Part shown: positions 33,479-39,716 of the stretch, one piece after another | How the letters are laid out: each line of letters begins with the position of its first letter | Position numbering within the stretch: the stretch's first letter is position 1 | NCBI RefSeq assembly: GCF_014646155.1 | Contig: NZ_BMMX01000047.1 | Span: 1-39,716 of the forward strand | Direction of reading: 5' to 3' | Source of the DNA: Mangrovihabitans endophyticus | GTDB lineage: Bacteria > Actinomycetota > Actinomycetes > Mycobacteriales > Micromonosporaceae | DNA length: 39,716 nt | Made by a program: the position numbers and the translations under genes | The notes under the pieces: model-generated | What the model was told of the DNA's origin: nothing | The model's database searches: none | What the model saw: the letters and a program-made list of their open reading frames with translations, nothing else

Positions 33479-33834
33479 CCGTCAAGCGGTAGTCCGTCAG
33501 ACGCACTCGCTCTCATGCCGACGTTGGTGCACTCTCACGGCCGCTCGATGACGAGCCGGGCTCCGCACCCGATCATGGCGATGCCGGTTGCGCCCGCACG
33601 ATCAGGGCTCCGAGCCCCGGCATGGCGGCGACGCCTTGGACGGCGTTCGACGAGGCGACGCCCGCAGCCGACCACATCGGCAATGAACCTTTTTCAACGT
33701 GGCGAGGCTGGCAGATGCCGCCGCTGGTCGACGGCGCGCAACCGACGGGCTCGATGCCAGGTTGAAAAAGGTTCAATAGTCACACCCCCCGGGAGTGGCT
33801 GGCGAAAATCAGACATGGTGGTGGAACTTGCGCC
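33479..33834. other. Intergenic stretch with a MITE-like inverted repeat, no gene
   Basis: No credible gene is visible; short chance frames are Arg/Pro/Ala-rich without family features. The only structured part is the inverted repeat at 33682-33777. Confidence 0.5.
33682..33777. repeat. 96-bp element with 21-bp inverted ends
   Basis: Ends 33682-33702 and 33757-33777 are inverted copies with 19 of 21 positions matching; the core TGAACCTTTTTCAAC is a perfect 15-bp match. The 54-bp middle is GC-rich and does not code. The A/T-rich ends stand out in this genome. It may be a miniature transposable element or solo terminal repeats; no flanking target duplication is obvious. Confidence 0.6.
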
Positions 33835-34038
33835 TCAGCGCGATCGGCCGGGGAACAGCAGAGCCAAGACCGCGGTGAGCAGGGCCATGGCACCGCCGAA
33901 CGCGGCTGCACCGGCGATCACGGCCTTGGCCGGGTTGTCGCCGCCGACGAAAGAAAGGACACCGCCGCCGACACCGACCATGCTGCTCATCAGCAGCGCG
34001 CAAGCCAGCCATAGGGCACGTACGGAGTTGCTCGTCAT
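33835..34038 (-). CDS. Small two-helix membrane protein
   Basis: A 67-residue protein of unknown function with two membrane helices (about residues 7-28 and 38-62) joined by a short VGGDNPAKA loop, and a basic C-terminus PGRSR. The ribosome site GGAAGGA sits 5 bases upstream of the ATG at 34038, supporting real expression. It is divergent from the NACHT gene; the intervening 217 bp holds no other gene. Confidence 0.65.
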   Translation of the reverse strand: MTSNSVRALWLACALLMSSMVGVGGGVLSFVGGDNPAKAVIAGAAAFGGAMALLTAVLALLFPGRSR

Positions 34039-34255
34039 GATTTTCCTTCCGTTGTCCGGTCGGTGTTGATCACGGTGGAAGCGGGCCAGCCCCGGTGCCG
34101 TTCGACGGTGATGTCACCCGTCCATTCGTCCAACGGGTAGTCCATTGGCCGAATTGGACGAGGTGCCAGGTCTACAGCCTGGGTCGGCATCGCCCGCCGT
34201 GATCGACAAGGGCACCTAGACTGTTGGCGGTCCCACGACGGCGGCGGAGGCGAGT

Positions 34256-36211
34256 GTGGAAATCCTGGATGAGCCAGCCGAGCGGCCGATGCCGGACCCG
34301 CAGGTGGCCCGTTCCAAGGAAGAGTTCGCATCCTGCCTTTTGGCGTTGAAGGCGTGGTCTGGCCGCTCCTTCCGGGAAATTGCGACAATCAGCCGCAAAA
34401 CCAGATATCGAATTTCGACCGGAACGACGGAAAATCTCACCAGTGGCCGAGTAGTGCCGCAAGAGCGATCGTTAATAGGTTTCCTGTACGGCTGCGGCCT
34501 CTCCGATCCGGCGCAGCAGGAGCCGTGGATAGCGAGATTCGCCAACCTTTACCCGCCCCAACCTCGGCCGGGCCTGCGGAGTGCCTCACATAAGGCGCCT
34601 GCGGTCGGCTTCGACATCGATATGTATCTTGCCGAGCTTGACCGGATCTTCGATGAGTCGGGCATCAAAGAATTGTTCGTATCTCCGAAAGGATATCTGG
34701 AGAAGCAAGACGTGGACGTCGACGTCGACGGCTACATCGACGAATGGCTGCAGGCTCCATCGAGCGGCCCACTTGCCGTATTGGGCGACTATGGCACGGG
34801 GAAGAGCTGGCTATGCCTGCGACTGGCCAAGCGACTTGCTGACCAATACCGGCGCACGCTCAACTCGCCGCTCCCGCTGCTCATCGGCTTCAAACGATTC
34901 GAACCGCGGATGGATATCGAGCAGCTCGTGCGTACCCACCTGTTCGACAGCTATGGCGTTGAGGTCCACAACCCCGCCGAACTTCGTCGCGCGCTGGGCA
35001 CCGGTCGGCTCCTGTTGATCCTCGACGGACTGGATGAGATGGTGAAGGCGTTGGGCGAGCGAACCGCCCTTGTCGCCTACTCGCGCCTCGTGCTTTCGTC
35101 AGGTATTCCACGTGCGCTTATCACCTGCCGTACGCACTACTTCTACTCCGGGTCGGAGCAACGTGAGTTGCTCATGCCTACGCCAGTCATGCCGGGCTTT
35201 GACCTGCTGCATCTGCGGATGTTCGGTCCGCACGAGATGACGGAGTTCATTCGACGCCGTTTCGATTCTGCGGAAGCCGAGGCGGTGCTGCGCTTCATCG
35301 CATCAACGTACAACCTGACCGAGCTTTGCACGCGCCCGGTTCTGCTGTCATTGGTGTGTCAATCGCACGATCAATTGCCGGACTTTGTCGCTGCCGCGTC
35401 GTCGGCAGACTTGTACGACGCATACACCAACGCGTGGCTGCATCGTGAGTTGAGCAGTGGTCGGCTCATGGTTGCGCCGGACTTGGTCATGGTCTTCTTC
35501 GAGGATTTAGCCGAGCGGCTGGTTACGCAGAAGACGATGGTCATCGACGTGGAGCAACTGAAGGTGCATTTGTCGATGCTGCTGGACCGTGCGTCGCTTC
35601 CCCGTAGCCGGTGGAAGGAAGTCGAACGGCAACTGATCACGAGCACGTTCGTCTCCCGAATCCGTGGAGACGCGTGGCAATTCGCACACAGATCGTTTCA
35701 GGAATACTTCTATGCGCGGAAGTTCTTTCGCTGGGAATCGGAGTTCGACGGCGAGGGCATCTTTCCGGTGATATACACTCCGGTGTGGCATTTCATCGCT
35801 CAGATGGCGCTTCGCGAGTGGACCGAGCAGAAAGCAAGAAAGTGGATAACTCCACGGACCGGCCACGAAGATGATCCAACCCTGACGGAGACCACCCTGC
35901 GCGCTGCGGCGGCCTACTGGCTCTTGACCAATCGATGCCGAGGCTTCCCCTCGGCCGGCATCATGCTGGACTCGGTCGAGCTGACTGATATCGACCTGTC
36001 AAATCTAGACCTGTCGAATTCCGATTTCCATGGTTCTGATCTCAGCCGCAGCAAGCTCACATACTCAATCCTGCGCGGCTGCAACCTCTTCGGTACCCGG
36101 TTCGCCGGTTGCGACATCGGTCATGCAGATTTTCGAGGTGCCGAGTTCAGCCCATTTTCACGTGAGGAACTGAAGCACTGCAACGGCTACCGTACAGCGA
36201 TCTTCGACTGA
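34256..36211 (+). CDS. NACHT-type NTPase with N-terminal HTH-like and C-terminal pentapeptide repeats
   Basis: A 651-residue STAND/NACHT ATPase. Residues about 20-100 form the helix-turn-helix-like module common in actinobacterial ATPases (FASCLLALKAWSGRSFREIATIS...). The NTPase core has Walker A GDYGTGKS (G177-S184, K183) and Walker B LLILDGLDEM (D257). The helical arm (about 330-560) includes the FAHRSFQEYFYARKFF segment typical of NACHT proteins. Residues about 575-640 hold pentapeptide repeats (LSNLDLSNSDFHGSDLSRS, a right-handed beta helix). Bacterial NACHT proteins of this kind protect against phage. The GTG at 34256 has GGAGG five bases upstream. Base composition is clearly lower in GC than the left half of the window. 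It is a single gene ending in a terminator, beside a tRNA fragment that could be an integration site. Confidence 0.85.
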   Translation: MEILDEPAERPMPDPQVARSKEEFASCLLALKAWSGRSFREIATISRKTRYRISTGTTENLTSGRVVPQERSLIGFLYGCGLSDPAQQEPWIARFANLYPPQPRPGLRSASHKAPAVGFDIDMYLAELDRIFDESGIKELFVSPKGYLEKQDVDVDVDGYIDEWLQAPSSGPLAVLGDYGTGKSWLCLRLAKRLADQYRRTLNSPLPLLIGFKRFEPRMDIEQLVRTHLFDSYGVEVHNPAELRRALGTGRLLLILDGLDEMVKALGERTALVAYSRLVLSSGIPRALITCRTHYFYSGSEQRELLMPTPVMPGFDLLHLRMFGPHEMTEFIRRRFDSAEAEAVLRFIASTYNLTELCTRPVLLSLVCQSHDQLPDFVAAASSADLYDAYTNAWLHRELSSGRLMVAPDLVMVFFEDLAERLVTQKTMVIDVEQLKVHLSMLLDRASLPRSRWKEVERQLITSTFVSRIRGDAWQFAHRSFQEYFYARKFFRWESEFDGEGIFPVIYTPVWHFIAQMALREWTEQKARKWITPRTGHEDDPTLTETTLRAAAAYWLLTNRCRGFPSAGIMLDSVELTDIDLSNLDLSNSDFHGSDLSRSKLTYSILRGCNLFGTRFAGCDIGHADFRGAEFSPFSREELKHCNGYRTAIFD

Positions 36212-36217
36212 CGACTG

Positions 36218-36252
36218 AGGCCACTGACCGAATATCCGCCGGTCAGTGGCCT
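36218..36252. terminator. 13-bp perfect hairpin terminator
   Basis: Arms 36218-36230 (AGGCCACTGACCG) and 36240-36252 pair perfectly around a 9-base loop, six bases after the NACHT stop. A short A-run follows. Confidence 0.85.
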
Positions 36253-36271
36253 GAAAATGCTGGTGAACCCC

Positions 36272-36321
36272 TGGTGCCCCCGGCAGGATTCGAACCTGCG
36301 CTTTCGCCTCCGGAGGGCGAA
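36272..36321 (-). tRNA. 3' half of tRNA-Arg(CCG), truncated; likely att site
   Basis: Read on the minus strand, this is the tRNA from the anticodon stem to the CCA end: stem TTCGCC, loop CTCCGGA (anticodon CCG, arginine), stem GGCGAA, the T arm GCAGG-TTCGAAT-CCTGC, then CGGGGGC-ACCA. The matching acceptor strand GCCCCCG and the D arm are missing; upstream sequence on this strand does not fit. Tyrosine integrases often use exactly this anticodon-to-3'-end part as the crossover, which leaves such a fragment at one end of the inserted element. It cannot be a working tRNA. Confidence 0.75.
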
Positions 36322-36530
36322 GGCATGTGCCGTTCTTAGGAGGCAGCGAGCTGGGAAAATGTCATGTCGATCCTCCAGACGGCCAACGTTTCGGTACGTA
36401 TCCGGTACGCCGCGCTGTCGGCGCCAGGCTGTTACTCCCTCTCGATGCCGACCGCGGTCACGTGCCCGCCTGGGATCCGGCGGCCCGTCGGCACACCGTT
36501 CTTGTCGTACCCAACACGTATCGTGGTCAG
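36322..36530. other. Spacer after the tRNA fragment, no gene
   Basis: No credible coding frame. The predicted crossover at the tRNA fragment ends about here and the sequence to the right would be element DNA. Confidence 0.4.
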
Positions 36531-37684
36531 ATGCGTACGAGCGTGCTCCTGGTGGAATTCGGCGTCGTGCTGGATCTGTCCCGTGAGGATCTTGGAGTCC
36601 CCGAGCTGCCCGGGCTTGGGCGCAACTGCATGGCAAGTGCAAGTCGGGCACTCTCCAGTGCATCGACCCGCAGCACCCGGCCGGCGCCCCGCCCTGGCTG
36701 TACCTGCGGCAAAACGAAGACGGTACGCGCGAGGCCCGGCACATTAGCGGCGCCGAACACGCCACCACGGGCGAGAGCGCAGAGCACAAGGCGCTGAAAG
36801 AGCGGATCGCCAAGGCTGCGGCGTCCGGCGGGTTCGAGGCGGTAGTTGAGGACACCCCGAAACACCGGCGCCGACGTACTGACGTGCTGGTCCGCGGCGA
36901 CGGCGTCCAGATCGGATTCGAGCCGCAGCTCTCGCCAATCACCGCGGCGACCGTGCGGCGCCGGTCGAAGCTGGCGACCGACGACGGGATCACGCCCGCG
37001 TGGATGACGAACAGCCAGACGTCGAAGGTGATCGACCAGGCACCGTGGGCGCGGATCGACCGGAAGGTGTGGCACGAATACCTGTCCGACACGGAGCTCC
37101 CGGTCCGCGGTGGCGTCCGCCGCCTGGTCGTTGAGGAGTGCTCACGGATGGGAACGGTGTGCCCCGACAAGAAGGCCGGCCGGCCCTGCTCGGGTTGGCA
37201 CGCATCCTGGTCGGACGCGCGCGCCCTTGAACGCTTCGATGACCTGGTGATCAAGGCCGCGGCCCGCGAGCTGGTCCCAGTGAACGTAAAGCGGACGTCG
37301 AGCCGGTCGGTTTGGTTCTGGGTGCTGGCGTCCGATCTGGATAAGGTCGACTCGACCACGTCGGGCGTGGAAGATTCGCCGCTCGGCGGCATCGTCACCC
37401 GCGTCGACATTCGACCACGACTCCGCGACCAGTCGTGCCGGTACGGGCAGGACACCGGCCACCGGCCGCCCGCCTCGCCCGGCGCCGATCGGGAGCCGGT
37501 GTCGGTCAAGCTGGCCGACCCGCCGCCCCCGCCGACTATCGGCTTCCTGGACTGGACCGGCGCCGCGCACTGGGCGAAACAGGCGTTGCCGTGCCGGATT
37601 TGCAGGAAGGCGACGCAGGTTCGGGACGACCAGATGCGGCCCTGCCACAAGACGTGCGCTGAGAATGAACTCTGGCGCGGCTGA
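36531..37684 (+). pseudogene. CoiA-like nuclease gene with a frameshift
   Basis: From ATG 36531 the frame encodes MRTSVLLVEFGVVLDLSRED and onward to about 36620. The following plausible protein (CKSGTLQCIDPQHPAGAPPWLYLRQNEDGTREARHISGAEHATTGESAEHKALKERIAKAA) is in a different frame, which then stays open to 37684. The layout matches CoiA-like competence proteins, where an N-terminal part with a Cys motif precedes a PD-(D/E)XK nuclease; here IGFEPQLSPIT corresponds to the E-x-Q motif. A C-terminal Cys/His finger (CRICRK...RPCHKTC) follows. The shift, near 36615-36645, corresponds to one missing base (or two extra). It could be a real mutation, a sequencing error, or, less likely, programmed. 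An ATG at 36884 could still start a shortened protein. Confidence 0.65.
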
Positions 37685-37727
37685 TTCAGCGAATCACTGA
37701 CGGCCCGGTCGCCCGGGCCGGACTGAC

Positions 37728-37943
37728 TCACATCCCGATTGCGTGGTTCAGGTTGTCGATGCCGTGCTGCGCAAGCTCCTGCACCTCTTGCCGGGCCGCC
37801 GTCGTGGCGATCGGCACGAGGAAGCCGCGGAGCGCGGCCACCGCCTTGCGGACCTTTCGCGGCTCGGGTTGCGGCTGCCTCACCTCGGCCAGCACTTCGC
37901 CGGCCGCGTCCTCGGCGTCCTGCTGATCCTCCGCGTAGGCATG
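37728..37943 (-). pseudogene. C-terminal fragment of an unknown helical protein
   Basis: This frame reads AYAEDQQDAEDAAGEVLAEV, then RQPQPEPRKVRKAVAALRGF, then LVPIATTAARQEVQELAQHG and IDNLNHAIGM before a TGA at 37728. The amino-acid make-up is that of a real helical protein, with a charged Pro linker. The frame has no convincing start: the protein-like part breaks near 37945, where the integrase tail begins on the other strand. An internal GTG at 37895 could start a 55-residue product. I do not recognise the family. Confidence 0.5.
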
Positions 37944-37961
37944 CGCGCCTGCGCGATTCGC

Positions 37962-38147
37962 TGCCGGGCTGGCCAGTCTCCCGAGGTGATGTGGCGCATC
38001 TACGCCGGGTGCCTCGACGGGGGACAGGAGGAGCTGCGTCGCCGGATGGAGGCAGGCTTTGGCGGGCGAGCCCGGGATCCTGGCTTCGCTCCGGTTCTCG
38101 GCGCAGCCGCCGTCTCAGAGTCACGTTCGGCGCAGAAGACGTCGTAG
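37962..38147 (+). pseudogene. C-terminal remnant of a tyrosine recombinase (integrase)
   Basis: The frame at 37962-38063 encodes CRAGQSPEVMWRIYAGCLDG followed by GQEELRRRMEAGFG. This closely resembles the end of actinobacterial tyrosine integrases (GHTPEVLLRVYAKCIDGQ..., where the Tyr is the nucleophile); here the Tyr codon is at 38001. The rest of the enzyme, including the Arg and His catalytic residues, is absent because the frame upstream of 37962 has no likeness. It stays open to the stop at 38145. Confidence 0.65.
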
Positions 38148-38274
38148 GCACATGGAAGTGATGCAAATCACGCTTGCCAGACTGGGATTTCGTTGATAAC
38201 ACGCTGGCGTGGCGGGGGTCTGTCTCGAAGACAGGCATGGCGTGACAAACGGGTATGAATTGGGTCTTGACAGG
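38148..38274. other. Intergenic stretch, no gene
   Basis: No credible gene. A small hairpin (CTGTCTCGAAGACAG near 38220-38234) and a TTGACA at 38267-38272 are present. The latter may be chance. Confidence 0.4.
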
Positions 38275-38335
38275 CCAGTTAAGCTCAACGTCGCTACGCG
38301 ATGCTCCGCACCCAACGGGCGTTGAGCTTAACTGG
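38275..38335. repeat. Perfect 16-bp inverted repeat, 29-bp loop
   Basis: CCAGTTAAGCTCAACG (38275-38290) returns as its complement at 38320-38335. Each arm contains GTTRAGCTYAAC, itself nearly palindromic, so the pair could be two operator sites for one dimeric regulator. The loop is long for a terminator. From 38336 to 38481 no gene is seen, but a possible promoter TTGACA (38414-38419) with TAAACT (38440-38445) precedes the next gene. Confidence 0.7.
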
Positions 38336-38481
38336 ACTCCCGCCTCTTCAGTGTTGCTCCGGCGAGCCCCCCTGCCGCGTGCGTTGATCCTCGCGAGGCC
38401 TCGGCGGTGACGTTTGACATCCGGCTAGCCATGTCTCTCTAAACTCAGTATCGTTGGTTCCGATGATGCATGGTGTTGAAG

Positions 38482-38505
38482 GGTACTTAGGTACTTCGGT
38501 ACCGT
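38482..38505. promoter_or_regulatory. Three 8-bp iterated operator repeats
   Basis: GGTACTTA, GGTACTTC and GGTACCGT follow one another with an exact 8-bp period, in the leader of the ribbon-helix-helix gene, 23 bases before its ATG. Arrays of short direct repeats with this spacing are typical binding sites for ribbon-helix-helix repressors. Confidence 0.55.
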
Positions 38506-38527
38506 GAGCCCTGAAGGGGGACCGAAC

Positions 38528-38794
38528 ATGGCCGCTACGTCTGCTCCCATCAAGGTCGATGTTGGAACCGACCAGCTCATCTCGCACGCTGCTCACTTCC
38601 TTGGCAAGGCCAAGAAGGATGTTGTAGAGCTCGCCGTGCGCGAGTACATAGAAACTCACCGCAGTGAGATCAACGAGGGTATCCGTGCGGCTCTCAGTCA
38701 GCTCGATGGCTCGTCCGCATCCGCAATTGCACTGCTCACCGACGTTCCAGTCGATCATCTGCAAGAGTACGGCGGCATGCCTTCCGGGCACTGA
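38528..38794 (+). CDS. Small ribbon-helix-helix-like protein (putative antitoxin/repressor)
   Basis: An 88-residue protein. Residues 8-45 (IKVDVGTDQLISHAAHFLGKAKKDVVELAVREYIETHR) have the strand-helix-helix pattern of Arc/MetJ-type regulators, with the beta strand IKVDV. The remaining half is helical, then LTDVPVDHLQEYGGMPSGH, which may wrap a partner. The ribosome site GAAGGGGG lies before ATG 38528; GTG 38504 would be inside the operator repeats. It is followed after 51 bp by a gene of unknown function, so together they may form a toxin-antitoxin pair, but that is an inference. Confidence 0.65.
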   Translation: MAATSAPIKVDVGTDQLISHAAHFLGKAKKDVVELAVREYIETHRSEINEGIRAALSQLDGSSASAIALLTDVPVDHLQEYGGMPSGH

Positions 38795-38845
38795 CGGAAA
38801 AGTGACGACTAGAGACGGATGGGCTTGGCTCCCTAAACTCGCCTA

Positions 38846-39619
38846 ATGAGCGGTGAGCCTAAGCCTGTCCGTCCCACGCGGTTTTGCATGGCTGATCTGG
38901 AACTGTCAATCCCCCCATTTGATGAATCTTTGTGTCGGATTGACCATCCGTTGATCGGCGAGGCGCAACGGCTACCTGAGGCTTACGCGGCCGGCGGAGC
39001 CGAACGAATTCTGTCGCTCAAGGACCGCGTGTGGTTCAAGGTCAAAACAGGCCGCTGGCGCGGTGCGGCGACTCGCCTGCCGGAAGCCGATCGCGCTGAC
39101 GCAGGCCCCGAGGTTCGGCAGGCGCCGTGGTGGCTTGGTGCTGGCGGATACCGGCGGGAAGGCGACCCTGGTGACTTCTATGCCGCTCTAAAGGCTTCCT
39201 GGGATCGCGAAGGTGGGGACTCTGACAGGTGGATGCCTACTGACTGGGACTGGCGGCGTCTACAGCTTGAGCATGCATATGCGTGGGAAGCGAATATCCG
39301 TAGGATCGTCCGAGGTCTGATCACTCGATCACTTCGGGACGGATACCCGTATCAAGCTGAATTTGAGCACTACAGAGTGACTGCATTGACGCGTGCTCGC
39401 GAGCAAGAGACCTATCTCATCGTTGGCACAGAGAACATCGCTGACCCTAAAGTGTTCGCGATCATCATCAACGCCATACCTGGTATCGATCCCAGTAGCT
39501 GGTTGCCGGAGCCGGACGGAGTGGCGGGCATCCAACCAAAACCCGGTGAGGTGATCTGGTCGACGATCATGCCGCCGTCGGTCGCGGCACAGCTACTTGA
39601 CGACCAGTCGGAAAGCTAG
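38846..39619 (+). CDS. Unknown protein, possible toxin partner of the upstream gene
   Basis: A 257-residue cytosolic protein that I do not recognise. Aromatic-rich central part (RVWFKVKTGRWRGAATRLPEADR, then a WWLGAGGYRREGDPGDFYAALKASWDRE segment) is followed by a helical LEHAYAWEANIRRIVRGLITRSLRDGYPYQAEFEHYRVTALTRAREQETYLIVGTENIADPKVFAIIINAIPG, an alpha/beta segment. No membrane helix. No ribosome site is seen, but TAAACT at 38834-38839 sits 6 bases before the ATG, fitting a leaderless transcript from its own promoter. The same CTAAACTC block occurs in the candidate promoter of the upstream gene. Nothing further is seen in 39620-39716. Confidence 0.6.
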   Translation: MSGEPKPVRPTRFCMADLELSIPPFDESLCRIDHPLIGEAQRLPEAYAAGGAERILSLKDRVWFKVKTGRWRGAATRLPEADRADAGPEVRQAPWWLGAGGYRREGDPGDFYAALKASWDREGGDSDRWMPTDWDWRRLQLEHAYAWEANIRRIVRGLITRSLRDGYPYQAEFEHYRVTALTRAREQETYLIVGTENIADPKVFAIIINAIPGIDPSSWLPEPDGVAGIQPKPGEVIWSTIMPPSVAAQLLDDQSES

Positions 39620-39716
39620 AGCTGTAGAGCCAGGTCATCTAGCCTCGATGATTCGCAGTTGATGGCTGCTCGTTCGGCCAGGCCGCTCTGATCGATCGAT
39701 GTTGATGGGTGTGGCG

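Noticed and set aside
36272..36360. Complete functional tRNA-Arg
   Set aside because: The 5' acceptor strand GCCCCCG and the D arm are absent from the expected distance; only the 3' half folds.
36187..38238. 683-codon minus-strand open frame across the element
   Set aside because: Arg/Pro/Ser-rich with no domain and it runs through the tRNA fragment and antisense to the CoiA-like gene; chance frame.
38275..38335. Rho-independent terminator
   Set aside because: The 29-base loop is too long and no gene ends close by; nested palindromes fit operators better.

Overview
The window looks like a piece of a high-GC actinomycete chromosome, most likely from a filamentous and possibly motile genus of the Micromonosporaceae (Actinoplanes or Catenuloplanes type). 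This is inferred from the very high GC content, many GTG starts, tight ATGA overlaps, secreted ricin-B and ALF-repeat proteins, a chemoreceptor and DmdR/IdeR-type iron control. I could run no search, so the assignment to genus is a guess.

Positions 1-9516 hold cell-surface and signalling genes. A membrane Ser/Thr kinase converges on a CHASE-like sensor kinase that lacks the phosphoacceptor histidine. Divergent from it is a four-gene operon: a GAF/degenerate-GGDEF protein, an exosortase, a processive family-2 glycosyltransferase, and a secreted protein with a C-terminal sorting signal. A strong terminator closes the operon. A GH42 beta-galactosidase follows, then a spacer of G-rich tandem repeats and two REP-like palindromic elements.

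Positions 10013-20367 are mostly metabolic and regulatory: a thioesterase/Thr-dehydratase pair, a secreted HExxH/ricin-B protein, a membrane chemoreceptor, a DUF2000/AraC divergent pair, an iron-box-controlled siderophore uptake locus with no ATPase gene, and an SDR/TetR divergent pair with two matched operators.

Positions 20451-25002 hold a two-gene unit of a predicted PD-(D/E)XK nuclease (DUF4365) and an unknown partner, then a TetR-MMPL efflux operon with paired operators. Positions 25049-31428 hold a secreted two-gene unit: a pseudo-trypsin fused to FG-GAP-like blades, and a 1385-residue ALF-repeat/HINT polymorphic toxin-like protein with no visible immunity gene.

From about 31.4 kb onward the window becomes accessory: decayed fragments, an SRPBCC protein, an S51-type peptidase, a MITE-like inverted repeat, a NACHT NTPase with pentapeptide repeats (a likely anti-phage NLR), the 3' half of a tRNA-Arg(CCG) gene, a frameshifted CoiA-like nuclease, the C-terminal tail of a tyrosine integrase, and a ribbon-helix-helix/unknown gene pair with iterated 8-bp operator repeats. 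The half tRNA plus the integrase tail suggest the edge of a degraded integrative element starting near 36.3 kb and continuing past the window end.

The most interesting candidates for undescribed biology are the exosortase/glycosyltransferase operon, the pseudoprotease plus ALF/HINT pair, the DUF4365 pair, the NACHT gene beside the att-like tRNA fragment, and the iteron-controlled pair at the right end.
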